Of a stretch of 64,000 nt of DNA, positions 17,874 to 27,099 are shown in pieces; within the stretch, counting starts at the first letter, position 1; every line of letters starts with the position of its first letter. The notes beneath the pieces were generated by a model. It had not been told where the DNA came from. It did no database searches and saw nothing but the letters and a program-made list of their open reading frames with translations. The DNA comes from JANNSX01 sp963741525 (GTDB lineage: Bacteria > Pseudomonadota > Alphaproteobacteria > Rhizobiales > Hyphomicrobiaceae): NCBI GenBank assembly GCA_963741525.1, contig CAVUIW010000016.1, forward strand, positions 271,016 through 335,015, in the 5' to 3' direction. The position numbers were made by a program, and so were the translations under genes.

Positions 17874-19391
17874 TCAGAACAGGAAGTCGCTCGCGGTCAG
17901 TTGGTTCGCATTGACGCCGTAGACCGTGATGGTGTCTCCGGTAGGATTGCCTTGGCCATCGACATAGAGCGAGACGATCGCGGCCGTGCCGGCGCCCTGG
18001 GTGATGTGCAGGTCATTGAATGCGACGAACGGCACCCAGATCTCGATCTTGTCGACATTGTCCTGGAAGCCGAAAATCGTGTCGTCGCCCCAGCCCGGAT
18101 CGAAGTTGAACCGGTCGAAGTGGTAGGTATCGGCGCCGGCGTCGCCAATCAGCCAATCGTTGCCCCAGCCGCCTTCCATCCAGTCGTTGCCATCGCCGCC
18201 GTACATGATGTCGTTGCCGGATTCGCCCGCGACGCTATCGTTGCCAGCACCGCCTCTGAGAATATCGTTGCCATCCTGGCCATTGACGCTGTCGTTGCCG
18301 TCGCGAGCATTGATGACGTCGTCGCCGCCGTAGCCGAGCAGCCAGTTGTCATAGATGCTGCCGTAGATGTAGTCGCCCTGCTGGGAGCCGTAGACGTCCT
18401 CGATCGAGGTGAAGGTGTCGAGGCCCTCGCCGGTGTTGTGCTGCAGGAAGCTGTCGATGTCGACGGCGATGCCGACCGTGGAAGCGGTGAAATCGGCCAT
18501 GTCGTCGCCGGCCCCGCCGACGAACCAGTCGTTACCCGCGCCGCCGACGATGATGTCGTCGCCATTGCCCCCGAACAGAATGTCGTTGCCGGAGTCGCCG
18601 TTCAGATTGTCGTTGTCGTCACCGGAATAGATGATGTCGTTCCCCGCGCCGCCCCTGAGGTCGTCATAGCCGCCGAAGCCATCGATCCGGTCATCGCCAG
18701 CGCCGCCGCGAATGGTGTTGAAGCCGTCGTTCCCCGCGAGGTCGTCGTCGAAGCGCGAGCCGGTGAGATGCTCGATGTCCTTCAACGTATCGAGGCCGCT
18801 GCCGCGCGTGTTCTGCGCCGCCGTCACCCTCAGATCGACGTCGACACCGGCCGTTGCGGTCGAATAGTCGGCGGTGTCGTAGTATGCGCCGCCGATCAGC
18901 GTATCGTTGCCGGCGCCTCCGTCGAGCGTGTTGTTGCCCGAGCCGCCGATCAGAATGTCGTTGCCGGCCATGCCGCGCAAAATATTGTTGGCGGCATCGC
19001 CCGTCAGCGTGTCGCCGAACCGCGAGCCGGTCAGGTTCTCGATGCCGGAAAGCCGGTCGGTGCCGTCGCCCAAGGTATTCTGGGCTGTTAGGAGCGCGAG
19101 GGAAACGCGCACCGCGGCGGAGGCCCCCCGGTATGAGGCCGTGTCGATACCATCGCCACCGAGCAACGTGTCGTTGCCGGCGCCGCCTTCCAGCGTATCG
19201 TCACCGAGACCGCCGTCGAGCCGGTCGTTACCGGCATTGCCGAACAGCGTGTCGTTGCCGAGCTCGCCGAGGAGAACGTCGTTGCCGAGCCCACCGCTCA
19301 ACCGGTCATTGCCGCCGCGGCCCTCGATCCGGTCCGCGAGCGTGGTGCCGTTCAAGATGTTGTTCTGGTCATTGCCGATAATTCTCGCCAT
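17874..19391 (-). CDS. RTX (hemolysin-type calcium-binding repeat) protein
   Basis: A 505-residue protein made largely of GGxGxDxLx nonapeptides (for example GGAGNDTLLGGDG, GGDGNDWMEGG) in several blocks, separated by spacers containing TRGSGLDTLKDIEHLTGSRF-like segments that recur three to four times. The ATG at 19391 (MARIIGNDQNN) follows GGGAGGG. There is no N-terminal signal peptide; the C-terminus ends VNANQLTASDFLF, typical of substrates of type I secretion, and the beta-roll would fold outside on binding Ca2+. No catalytic domain is visible, so it is probably a surface or matrix protein. No type I exporter genes are nearby. Confidence 0.9.
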   Translation of the reverse strand: MARIIGNDQNNILNGTTLADRIEGRGGNDRLSGGLGNDVLLGELGNDTLFGNAGNDRLDGGLGDDTLEGGAGNDTLLGGDGIDTASYRGASAAVRVSLALLTAQNTLGDGTDRLSGIENLTGSRFGDTLTGDAANNILRGMAGNDILIGGSGNNTLDGGAGNDTLIGGAYYDTADYSTATAGVDVDLRVTAAQNTRGSGLDTLKDIEHLTGSRFDDDLAGNDGFNTIRGGAGDDRIDGFGGYDDLRGGAGNDIIYSGDDNDNLNGDSGNDILFGGNGDDIIVGGAGNDWFVGGAGDDMADFTASTVGIAVDIDSFLQHNTGEGLDTFTSIEDVYGSQQGDYIYGSIYDNWLLGYGGDDVINARDGNDSVNGQDGNDILRGGAGNDSVAGESGNDIMYGGDGNDWMEGGWGNDWLIGDAGADTYHFDRFNFDPGWGDDTIFGFQDNVDKIEIWVPFVAFNDLHITQGAGTAAIVSLYVDGQGNPTGDTITVYGVNANQLTASDFLF

Positions 19392-19525
19392 GGCACGTCC
19401 CTCCCAGCCTCGCCGCCACTGCTGACCAGCGGCCGCACGGTTCATGTCGAGAGGTTAGATATGACAGATCGGGGCGGGACCGCGTTCCCTTCGGGACACC
19501 GTTACGCGGCGTTACAAGCCCACGC

Positions 19526-19554
19526 AAAAAGGGGCCGCGCCATGGGCGCGACCC
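19526..19554 (-). terminator. rho-independent terminator
   Basis: Eleven-base arms (GGGGCCGCGCC on the plus strand) around an ATC-sized loop; read on the minus strand the stem is followed directly by TTTTT. It lies about 70 bp after the stop of the 26-codon ORF and probably ends the transcript carrying that ORF and perhaps yqhA. Confidence 0.8.
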
Positions 19555-19623
19555 CTTCGTGAGATACGGCTGATCGCCGGCACCTCGCGAGCGGACCCTA
19601 AAGCCCGCTCGAGCGAAGACGCA

Positions 19624-19704
19624 TCAGGTGACCGCTGGAGGTTGCCCCAACGTCGGTCCGGTGCGCGAAGCTCTCAGCGATAGCGCGTTGATCCCACTCG
19701 ACAT
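19624..19704 (-). CDS. 26-residue ORF with near-complete Shine-Dalgarno complementarity
   Basis: ATG at 19704 and TGA at 19624-19626 encode a peptide beginning MSSGINALSLRASRTG and ending QPPAVT. The start is preceded by AAGGAGGTGATCC, complementary over at least 13 bases to the 3' end of 16S rRNA, with the ATG two bases later. A strong terminator follows. The peptide has no membrane segment and is basic. I do not recognise it. Position between yqhA (ends 19789) and the terminator suggests it is the last cistron or a separate small transcript. Coding is inferred from the ribosome site; conservation would decide. Confidence 0.5.
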   Translation of the reverse strand: MSSGINALSLRASRTGPTLGQPPAVT

Positions 19705-19788
19705 TGGATCACCTCCTTCCGGTTGTTGAAGCGATGTGAAATGGTCGCATGCTTCGCAGCCATTGCCAAGAGGCTTTCTGGTGCGAAG

Positions 19789-20377
19789 CTAGATTTTCTC
19801 CGAAACGTGCATTTTCGGCCCATCGCCCTTGGGTGCGTGCTTGACCGTTGCATGCATGATCCGGTCGAGCACGCCGAGGAACACGGCGGAGGCGATGAAC
19901 GTCAGATGCAGCAGCAGCGCCCAGAATATCTTGTCGTTTGGATAGTGATCCATGTTCAGGAAAATCTGCAGCAGGTGGATCGAGGAGATGGCGACGATGG
20001 CGGACGCCACCTTGATCTTCAGCGAGCCGGCATCGAGCTTGCCGAGCCATGAGAGTTCCGAATTACCCTCGTCGAACCGGCTGACGAAATTCTCGTAGCC
20101 CGAGATCATCACCATGACGATGAGAACTCGCCACCAGCGAGGCATCGATGAGCCCCAGCATGGCGAGAATGATCTGGTCCTCTTCCATGCCAAAAATCTT
20201 CTGCACCATGTGGAAGAACTTGACCACGAAGGCGATGGCGTAGACGCCGAGCGCGGCGGCCAGCACGATGTAGAAAATCACCAGCAGCCAGCGGCTCGCC
20301 AGGATCGTGCGCTCGACGAGGTTTTCCAGCATCTTCAAGGTTCCCGTGTCCGGCTCGGTGCTTCTCTCGGTCATGGC
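19789..20377 (-). pseudogene. YqhA/UPF0114 family membrane protein, frameshifted
   Basis: The start MTERSTEPDTGTLKMLENLV (ATG 20377) and the C-terminal half (VLIVMVMISGYENFVSRFDE ... LGKLDAGSLKIKVASAIVAI) are in different frames. Removing one A near 20128 joins ASLVA to VLIVMVMISG, giving about 195 residues with three to four membrane helices and the family signature SGYENFVSR. UPF0114 proteins are inner-membrane proteins of unknown function. The lesion is a single base, so a sequencing insertion is plausible. It shares a divergent promoter region with corA. Confidence 0.8.
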
Positions 20378-20557
20378 GCGGCGCTCCCGGAATTGGTCTC
20401 GGCGAATCGGCTGCTCGATCTCGGTGATATGCATAGCCCGCACCGCGCCCGAAGAAAACATGCGAAGTTACAGACAGTTCCGGCCCAACTCGCATCCCGT
20501 TGCATTGGCCGCTCCCGATCCCCATAGTGCCACTAAACGCGATCTCCCGAGGGACCG

Positions 20558-21544
20558 ATGCTCATCATCTACGACCGCAACGGCTCGGCGCTCGCGCGCC
20601 GCGAGACTGCCGAGGCGCCGATCGCCGACGCCACCGTCTGGGTCGACCTCCTCAATCCGACGCCGGAAGAGGAGAAGCTCGTCGAGGAGGTGCTCAAGAT
20701 CGACATCCCGACGCGGGAGGAGCTGCAGGAGATCGAAGCCTCGAGCCGCCTTTATCAGGAGGATGGCGCGCATTTCATGACGGCGACTTTGATCTTCCAG
20801 TTCAATTCGCCGCGCCCGGTCTCGACCACCGTCACATTCATCCTCACGCCCTCGCGGCTGGTGACGATCCGCTATGCGGAACCCTACTCGTTCAAGATGT
20901 TCGCCGACCGCGCACTGCGTGGCCAGATCGAGTGCGGCAGCGCGGCTGCGACCCTCACCGGCCTGCTCGAGATCATCATCGACCGCCACGCCGATCGCAT
21001 CGAGCGCATTCAAGGCGAGACCGATCGCCTGTCGCAGCGCGTCTTCGCGCAGGACCCCAAGGGCAAGGCGCGGCGCTCGTCGCGACGCTTCGACGAGATC
21101 CTGCACGGCATCGGCCGGGAGGGCGACATCGCCTCACGCGCCCGCGAAGCGCTGATGTCGCTCAACCGGTTGCTGACCTATTTCGGTCACGTCATGCAGG
21201 AGATGGCCGCCAAGGAGGACAAGTCGATCCGTGCACGCATCAAGACGGCGCAGCGCGACGTCAACTCGCTGACGGATCATCTCAACTCGCTCGGCAACCA
21301 GATCACCTTCCTGCTCGATGCCGTGCTCGGCATGATCTCGATGGAGCAGAATGCCATCATCAAGTTCTTCTCGGTCATGGCGGTGGTGTTCATGCCGCCG
21401 ACGCTGATCGCCTCGGTCTACGGCATGAACTTCAAGCATATGCCGGAGCTGCACTGGCTCATCGGCTATCCGGTGGCGCTGGGCCTCATGGTGCTCGCAG
21501 CCGTGCTGCCCTGGCTGTGGTTCCGCTACAGGGGATGGCTGTAG
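20558..21544 (+). CDS. corA: CorA-family magnesium/cobalt transporter
   Basis: The 328-residue protein has a large cytoplasmic N-terminal domain, a long helix and two C-terminal membrane helices; the first ends in the selectivity motif YGMNF and the second ends in a basic tail (WFRYRGWL). This is the CorA pentameric channel architecture for Mg2+ (also Co2+, Ni2+). Length and motif are complete. It is divergent from yqhA. Its stop codon lies inside the left arm of a long inverted repeat separating it from the convergent chrA. Confidence 0.93.
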   Translation: MLIIYDRNGSALARRETAEAPIADATVWVDLLNPTPEEEKLVEEVLKIDIPTREELQEIEASSRLYQEDGAHFMTATLIFQFNSPRPVSTTVTFILTPSRLVTIRYAEPYSFKMFADRALRGQIECGSAAATLTGLLEIIIDRHADRIERIQGETDRLSQRVFAQDPKGKARRSSRRFDEILHGIGREGDIASRAREALMSLNRLLTYFGHVMQEMAAKEDKSIRARIKTAQRDVNSLTDHLNSLGNQITFLLDAVLGMISMEQNAIIKFFSVMAVVFMPPTLIASVYGMNFKHMPELHWLIGYPVALGLMVLAAVLPWLWFRYRGWL

Positions 21545-21660
21545 GACTGTAGGCTGGCGCTGAAGACTGCGAAGCGGCCCGAAGCCCGGCGGCGGCGGCA
21601 AGCTTCGCGCCCGCAATGCTGGACTTCGCGAAGGGCTCAGCCCAGCCTACATGTCCTACG
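21541..21660. repeat. long inverted repeat between corA and chrA
   Basis: Arms of about 23 bases at 21541-21563 and 21637-21660 match with one or two indels (shared blocks GTAGGAC and TGTAGGCTGG). The left arm includes the corA stop codon. The element resembles known dispersed intergenic repeats of Hyphomicrobiales and would form a cruciform or a bidirectional terminator between two convergent genes. Confidence 0.65.
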
Positions 21661-22957
21661 AAACTCCCGCGACGTGCGCCAACAGCGCCAATCCGCCGGC
21701 GAGCGCGAGCGTCATCGCGATGCCCTTGTGAAACTTCAACAGCATCACGGCCGAGATCGCCGCGAGCAGCATCGCCAGGACATCGGCGGAGGCGAAGTCC
21801 GGCCACCACATCCGGATTGGACCTGCCGAGAGCGGTGCGCCCTTGCGGAACAGCACTTGCAGAGCGAACCACAGCGACAGATTGAGAATGACGCCGACCA
21901 CCGCCGCGGTGACCGCCGATAGTGCCGACGACAGCCACGGCACCCGGCGGATGCGTTCGATGTAGGGGGCGCCTGCGAAGATCCAGAGGAAGCAGGGCGC
22001 GAAGGTGACCCAGAGCGTCATCAGCGCGCCGAGGATGGCAATGCCCCAGGATCCTGACGATCGCAGCGCGCCGAGGAATCCGACGAACTCGGTGACGAGG
22101 ATCAGCGGGCCGGGCGTGGTCTCGGCCAAGCCCAGCCCGTCGAGCATTTGCCCCGCCGAAAGCCAGCCTTTCGCTTCAACCGCCTGCTGCGCCATGTAGG
22201 CGAGCACCGCATAGGCGCCACCGAAGGTCACGACCGCGAGCTTGGAAAAGAAAACGCCGATGCCGACGACGACGTGCTCGGACCCGAGCAGCAGCGCCGC
22301 GAGCGCCACCGGCGTCCACCAGACGACGAGCCACGCGCCAATCGTCGACAGCGTACCCATGAGCGTGACCGGCGTTGCCGGCGCTGCATCCGGAGCGGGC
22401 GTGCTCGCCCCCTCGAGGAACGTGGCCCCGACGATGGCCGCCGCGATGATCACGATCGGGAACGGCACGGCGAAGAAAAACAACGCCACGAAGGCCATGC
22501 CCGCGATCACCCAATGCGCCGGCTGCTTCAATGCCCGCTTGGCGACTCTCAGCAGTGCCTCGACGACGATGACGAGCACCGCCGCCTTGACACCGGCGAA
22601 CAGCGCCTGGATGAGCGGCACCTGCCCGAAAGCGGCATAGATCATCGTCAGCGCCAAGACGACGATCGCGCCGGGCACGACGAACAGCAGCCCGGCCGCC
22701 AACCCGCCCTTCAAGCCATGCAGCCGCCAGCCGGCGTAGGTCGCGAGTTGCATCGCCTCCGGCCCCGGCAGCAGCATGCAGAAGTTCAAGGCGGACAGAT
22801 AGGTCGGCTCGTCGAGCCACTTCTTCTCCTCGACGAGCATCCGGTGCATCAGCGCGATCTGCGCCGCCGGACCGCCGAAGGAGAGGAGGCCGATCTTGCC
22901 GAACACGCGCAGCAGCTCGGCGAAGGACGGCCGCTCGGCCATCGCCAACTCGCTCAT
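21656..22957 (-). CDS. chrA: chromate efflux transporter ChrA
   Basis: The 433-residue protein is a full-length, two-domain chromate ion transporter (CHR family): an N-terminal repeat with FGKIGLLSFGGPAAQIALMH and a C-terminal repeat with KLAVVTFGGAYAVLAYM, each with about six membrane helices; LLPGPEAMQLA and TTPGPLILV are the paired conserved PGP motifs. It expels chromate from the cytoplasm. Its ATG (22957) overlaps the TGA of the upstream rhodanese/ChrB gene (ATGA), so the two are translationally coupled. Confidence 0.93.
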   Translation of the reverse strand: MSELAMAERPSFAELLRVFGKIGLLSFGGPAAQIALMHRMLVEEKKWLDEPTYLSALNFCMLLPGPEAMQLATYAGWRLHGLKGGLAAGLLFVVPGAIVVLALTMIYAAFGQVPLIQALFAGVKAAVLVIVVEALLRVAKRALKQPAHWVIAGMAFVALFFFAVPFPIVIIAAAIVGATFLEGASTPAPDAAPATPVTLMGTLSTIGAWLVVWWTPVALAALLLGSEHVVVGIGVFFSKLAVVTFGGAYAVLAYMAQQAVEAKGWLSAGQMLDGLGLAETTPGPLILVTEFVGFLGALRSSGSWGIAILGALMTLWVTFAPCFLWIFAGAPYIERIRRVPWLSSALSAVTAAVVGVILNLSLWFALQVLFRKGAPLSAGPIRMWWPDFASADVLAMLLAAISAVMLLKFHKGIAMTLALAGGLALLAHVAGVS

Positions 22958-23778
22958 GCGGCGCTCCGTGGCGGCCAGCCATGCGTCTCGCCCTTGGCGT
23001 GACGAAGCCACGCGTAAAGCGCGTCGTACACCGGAAAGCCGCGATCGAGTGCCGCCGCGTCGTCTCCACCCGACAGTGCCGAGATGCCGAGCGAGACGGC
23101 GAGTAATCCGGCCGCCTCGGGCGCGAGATCGGGGCGGCCCGTATCCGCGCCGCGAACGATGAGTGCGAGCGCACGCAGCGAAGGCTCGTCGAGGCCCAGC
23201 TCGTCGAGCAGCGTGTCGAACGAGCACCCCTCGCCGCGATGGGTGAGCTCGACACCCTCGATGTCGTAGGGGATGCCGCCGACTTCCGCCGCCACATCCT
23301 TCACGAACTCCGGCTCGACGAACAGGAACCGCGCTTCCGCGTCGATGAACCGGCGAATGAGCCAGGGGCAGGCGATGCGATCGATCTTGGGCTTGACGCG
23401 CGTCACCCAGATGCTGGGTTTCGTCTCATCCCGCCCAGGCAGCCCGGCCTTCCGGATCAGCGGATGTCCCGCCTGCCGCCACGCCTCGATGCCGCCCTCG
23501 AGCGAGCGAACGTGAAGGCCCGCCTCTCGCAAAATCGCCGCCGCCAGCTGGCTGACGTTGTGGCCATGAGCACAATAGACGAGCAACTCCCGGCCCGCGG
23601 GCACATCCCCGGCCCAGACGCCGGTCGCATTGTGATCGCGCCAGCGCGCCGCCGGCAACACTGTCGGATCGGCATCGAAGACCGCCCGGCGCCGGACGTC
23701 GACGATCATCGGCGCATCGGCCGAGCCGATCCGCGCGCGCAACTCATCCAATGTCATGAAGAGCTCACCCATACCCAT
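22954..23778 (-). CDS. rhodanese-ChrB domain chromate resistance protein
   Basis: A 274-residue two-domain protein. Residues 5-110 form a rhodanese domain with the active-site loop VYCAHGHNVSQ (Cys, His) and the C-terminal part (about 125-270) is the chromate-resistance ChrB-like domain (WVTRVKPKIDRIACPWLIRR, DIEGVELTHRGEGCSF). The start at 23778 follows GGGAGA. Coupled to chrA by a 4-base overlap, it most likely helps sense or process chromate or sulfur oxyanions. A PadR-type regulator is not adjacent. Confidence 0.9.
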   Translation of the reverse strand: MGMGELFMTLDELRARIGSADAPMIVDVRRRAVFDADPTVLPAARWRDHNATGVWAGDVPAGRELLVYCAHGHNVSQLAAAILREAGLHVRSLEGGIEAWRQAGHPLIRKAGLPGRDETKPSIWVTRVKPKIDRIACPWLIRRFIDAEARFLFVEPEFVKDVAAEVGGIPYDIEGVELTHRGEGCSFDTLLDELGLDEPSLRALALIVRGADTGRPDLAPEAAGLLAVSLGISALSGGDDAAALDRGFPVYDALYAWLRHAKGETHGWPPRSAA

Positions 23779-23881
23779 TCTCCCACAAGAGAGCGCTCGG
23801 CGCTTGGGCGGTGAGCCTGAAGGGGCGGCCGATCCTGCCCCGCCTCTAGCTACGCCCAGTTCGGCGGACCCGCAAGCGCTT

Positions 23882-23895
23882 TTGACGCCGGTCAA
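23882..23895. promoter_or_regulatory. FNR/FixK-type palindrome
   Basis: TTGAC-GCCG-GTCAA is a perfect dyad matching the FNR/FixK/DNR class (TTGAN-N4-NTCAA). Its centre is about 76 bp upstream of the universal stress protein start, a usual distance for class I/II activation. It also lies upstream of the divergent chromate operon. Confidence 0.6.
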
Positions 23896-23964
23896 GGCGG
23901 AACGAGCGCAGCTGTCGTGAAGTGTAGCTATTGTCTCGATGTCGCGACCAGGAAGGAAACCGTC

Positions 23965-24375
23965 ATGAAGAAAATCCTTTGCGCCTACGATGGCACCGAT
24001 CACGCCAAGCAGGCCGTGCGGGAAGCCGCTCACCTCGCCAAGGCCAACGAGGCCAAGCTCACCATCATGGTCGTCAACACGGCGCTCGGCACGCCCCGGG
24101 CGCCGGCCATGTATCACTGGGATGCCGCCGAGGCGGACAAGGTCGCCGAGGAGGCGCGCGCGGTGGCGATGGGCTCGGGCGCGTCGCAGGCCGACCTCGT
24201 CGTCGCCCGGGCCCGCGATCCGGCCGGCGCCGTCATCCACTATGCGCACGAGCACGGCTTCGATCACATCGTCACGGGCACCGGCGAGAAGGGCGCGATC
24301 GCCAAGCTGGTGCTCGGCTCGATCTCCCACGCCATTGTCTCGAAGGCACATTGCTCGGTGACGGTGGCCCGTTAG
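23965..24375 (+). CDS. universal stress protein (UspA family)
   Basis: The 136-residue protein starts at the ATG at 23965 (MKKILCAYDGTDHAKQA), preceded by GGAAGG. The ATP-binding signature GTGEKGAIAKLVLGSISHAI near the C-terminus fits the G-2x-G-9x-G-[ST] pattern, suggesting a nucleotide-binding Usp. An FNR-type palindrome upstream suggests induction at low oxygen. The TAG stop is the first codon of a dispersed repeat element. Confidence 0.9.
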   Translation: MKKILCAYDGTDHAKQAVREAAHLAKANEAKLTIMVVNTALGTPRAPAMYHWDAAEADKVAEEARAVAMGSGASQADLVVARARDPAGAVIHYAHEHGFDHIVTGTGEKGAIAKLVLGSISHAIVSKAHCSVTVAR

Positions 24376-24477
24376 GGTGTTTCCGTTTTTCGTTAAATCA
24401 CGTCAACACCCTAGTTCCTTGGTTTGCCGTGCTTCTTTTCGGAAAACCGCTTCGCACCTTTCCGGAAGCACTCTAGC
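24373..24477. repeat. dispersed intergenic repeat, copy 1
   Basis: About 105 bases, starting TAGGGTGTTTCCG and ending GGAAGCACTCTAG, with internal dyads (TAGGGTGTT/AACACCCTA; TTTTCGG/CCGGAA). A second copy is at 55820-55947, about 90% identical but carrying a 27-base palindromic insertion. Both copies supply the TAG stop of the upstream coding sequence. Confidence 0.85.
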
Positions 24478-24613
24478 TCCTGCATGCAAGGCCATGCGAA
24501 ATCCGGGTGCACAAGCGGGGGCATCCGGACTAGCCTGGGGAGTGCCGGAGGCGCAAATTGCCTCCGGCAACCTTCGGGAGGGGTGATATGGCGTCGACCG
24601 GTGACGAAGTGGC

Positions 24614-25861
24614 ATGAGTTCAGATACTGACCGTGCCGTCGCAGTCGGTGAATCTGCCGCGCTGAAACGCAAGCTCACCCTCTGGCACGTCGTCCTCTAT
24701 GGCCTCGGCGTCACCATCGGCGCCGGCATCTATGTGCTTATCGGCAACGCCGCCTGGCGCGCGGCCGAGCACGCGCCGTTCGCCTTCATCATTGCCGCGC
24801 TCGTGATGGCGCCGACGGCGCTTTCCCTCGCGGAACTCACGACCCGCTATCCGGTGAGCGCGGGCGAGGCCGCCTTCGTCGGCGCGGCTTTCGAGTGGAG
24901 AGCGCTGACGCTCCTCGTCGGACTTCTGGTTGTGGGCGTGGGACTCGTATCGGCGGCTGCGATCTCGCACGGCAGCGTCGGCTACATCCGGGTGTTTCTC
25001 GACTGGCCGCCGGTCCTGCTGTTGACTCTTGTCATTCTCGCCATGGGGCTCGTCGCCGCCTGGGGCATCGAGGAATCGGTGACGCTCGCGGCCATCATGA
25101 CGCTCATCGAGATCGCCGGGCTGCTGATCGTGGTGGGCGCAGGCCTCATCGCGAAGCCAGAAAGTCTGCCGGCGCTCGCGCACACCGTGCTGCCCGACCT
25201 CGAGCCCGGCGTCTGGCTCGGCGTTCTGTCTGCCGGCCTCATCGCTTTCTTCGCCTTCATCGGCTTCGAGGGCATTGTTAACGTCGCCGAGGAGGTCAAG
25301 GACCCGACGGTGACGCTCCGCCGCGCCATCTATCTGACGCTCATCATTTCGACCGTTCTCTACATCGCCGTCGCCGCCGTCTCCGTGGTCATCGTTCCGC
25401 CGGCCGAGCTCGGCCAGTCGGAGGCGCCGCTCGCACTCGTCTTCGAACGCGCGACCGGCGCATCGCCGCGCTGGCTCGGGGCCATCGCCATCATCGCGAC
25501 CCTCAACGGCGTCATCGTGCAGATCATCATGGCCTCACGCGTGATCTATGGTTTGGCCGTGCAAGGCCGGTTGCCCGCCGGTCTCGCGCGCGTCCATCCG
25601 GTGACCGCGACGCCGATCGTGGCGACTGGGCTGGTCGTGGTCGCTGTCTATCTGCTTGCCGTGTTTCTGCCACTCGAGCAGCTCGCCGAGTGGACCTCAC
25701 GCATCACGCTCGTTGTTTTCGCACTCGTCAACGCCGCCCTCGTCCGCATCAAGCTGCGTGGCGATCCAGCGCCTGACGGCGTTGCCGTACAGCCGATTGT
25801 GGTGCCAGTGCTGGGGGCGATCATCTGCGTGGCGTTCCTGCTGGCGGGCGGGTTTGCCTGA
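24614..25861 (+). CDS. APC family amino acid permease
   Basis: The 415-residue protein has about 12 hydrophobic segments and the APC motif in helix 1 (YGLGVTIGAGIYVLIG), the unwound substrate-binding segment of this superfamily. FFAFIGFEGIVNVAEEVKDP in the middle is the second conserved APC signature. It should import an amino acid or polyamine with protons. It is monocistronic or followed 4 bp later by the convergent aspartoacylase-like gene. Substrate unknown. Confidence 0.9.
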   Translation: MSSDTDRAVAVGESAALKRKLTLWHVVLYGLGVTIGAGIYVLIGNAAWRAAEHAPFAFIIAALVMAPTALSLAELTTRYPVSAGEAAFVGAAFEWRALTLLVGLLVVGVGLVSAAAISHGSVGYIRVFLDWPPVLLLTLVILAMGLVAAWGIEESVTLAAIMTLIEIAGLLIVVGAGLIAKPESLPALAHTVLPDLEPGVWLGVLSAGLIAFFAFIGFEGIVNVAEEVKDPTVTLRRAIYLTLIISTVLYIAVAAVSVVIVPPAELGQSEAPLALVFERATGASPRWLGAIAIIATLNGVIVQIIMASRVIYGLAVQGRLPAGLARVHPVTATPIVATGLVVVAVYLLAVFLPLEQLAEWTSRITLVVFALVNAALVRIKLRGDPAPDGVAVQPIVVPVLGAIICVAFLLAGGFA

Positions 25862-25864
25862 CCG

Positions 25865-26890
25865 TCAGACGATCTCGTCCTCGTCGAACAGCGGATCGGC
25901 ACTGACCTCGCTGGTGATGCTGGTCAAGCCCTCGGTCGGCTTGATCCAGGCGATGTGGAAGAGCGCGTCGCCGAGATTGACCACCGGCAGCCGCGTCCGA
26001 CCGATGATCATGCCGCGCTTGGGCGCGCTGATTTCCGTCTCTACATCCTCGTAGGGGTTGGCGACGGCGCCGATCACCTCGCCAGGCTCGACCGTATCGC
26101 CGGTCGTCTTATAGGCGAGCAGAACGCCGCCTTCGGGCGCCCGGAGCCAACTCGAGGACGTCGCATGGATCGGCGGCTCGTGGCCGTTGATGTCGGGAGG
26201 CAGCTCGATCATGCCGGTCTTTTGCATGACGCCGAGGATGCCCTTGACGCCGACGCGGATGGCGAACTCGTCGAAACGCAATCCTTCGCCCCCCTCATAG
26301 ACGACGACGGGAATGCCGAGCTTGCGGGCTGCTTCACGTAGCGACCCCTCCCGTTCCGGTGCCGTCAGCATGATGGGCGCGGCGAAGGCCCGAGCGATGT
26401 CGTGCTCGGCCGCCGTCTTGAAGGCCGAGCGTATCTGCGGAAGGTTCGTGCGGTTGGCCGCGGCCGTATGCAGATCGATGCCGAGATTGGAGCGCGACAC
26501 CACCTCCTGCATGAGGATGTTGGCGAGGCGCGAGGCGAGTGGACCGGTTGGATTTCCTGGAAACGCGCGGTTCAGATCGCGCGCATCCGGCAGATAGCGC
26601 GAGCGGGCGATGAAACCGTAGGCGTTGACGACGGGAATGCAGAGCAGCGTGCCCTTGAGCCGCGCCAGCTCCTCGACCCGCAGCAGCCGCCGGATGATCT
26701 CGACGCCGTTGATCTCGTCGCCATGGATGGCCGCCGAGACGAACAGCGTTGGCCCGGGCTCGGCACCATGCACGACATGGACCGCGAGCGACACCGGCAC
26801 GTGGTTCGATAGCTTGGAGACGGGAATGTCGACCAGCCGGCGAGTGCCGGGCTCGATCCTCTCGCCGCCGATCTCGAAGACGCTCCGCAT
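25865..26890 (-). CDS. succinylglutamate desuccinylase/aspartoacylase family protein
   Basis: A 341-residue zinc-carboxypeptidase-fold protein: AIHGDEING supplies the first Zn ligands (His, Glu) and GIDLHTAA the second His; VVYEGGEG carries the likely catalytic Glu. The C-terminal quarter (about 260-330, EPGEVIGAVANPYEDVE) is a biotinyl/lipoyl-like barrel often attached to this family. The ATG at 26890 follows GGGAG. It should hydrolyse an N-acyl amino acid or related amide; the exact substrate is unknown. Convergent with the permease gene. Confidence 0.88.
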   Translation of the reverse strand: MRSVFEIGGERIEPGTRRLVDIPVSKLSNHVPVSLAVHVVHGAEPGPTLFVSAAIHGDEINGVEIIRRLLRVEELARLKGTLLCIPVVNAYGFIARSRYLPDARDLNRAFPGNPTGPLASRLANILMQEVVSRSNLGIDLHTAAANRTNLPQIRSAFKTAAEHDIARAFAAPIMLTAPEREGSLREAARKLGIPVVVYEGGEGLRFDEFAIRVGVKGILGVMQKTGMIELPPDINGHEPPIHATSSSWLRAPEGGVLLAYKTTGDTVEPGEVIGAVANPYEDVETEISAPKRGMIIGRTRLPVVNLGDALFHIAWIKPTEGLTSITSEVSADPLFDEDEIV

Positions 26891-27099
26891 GCTACTCCCG
26901 TGGGCGACAGCCCGCATGAACCCTCACTCCGCGCTTCTGGTCCTGGCGCATCGGCCGTGAGACTACATCATCGGCCTTCATACATCCTTAACCGCCCTGT
27001 CACGGGTAAGCGCCGGATCGGTGAGTCTGGCACAAAGACTGCTCGCCTTGCCTCCATGAACGGCCGGTTGACGGCCCGGGTCCGCAGTAGAGGCAGCCC

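Noticed and set aside
17901..19091. 396-codon plus-strand ORF opposite the RTX gene
   Set aside because: Repetitive Val/Ala/Asp composition is the antisense of the RTX nonapeptides; no start signal or homology.
19698..19716. Match to the 3' end of 16S rRNA on the plus strand
   Set aside because: No upstream rRNA sequence; it is the complement of the strong Shine-Dalgarno of the minus-strand 26-codon ORF.
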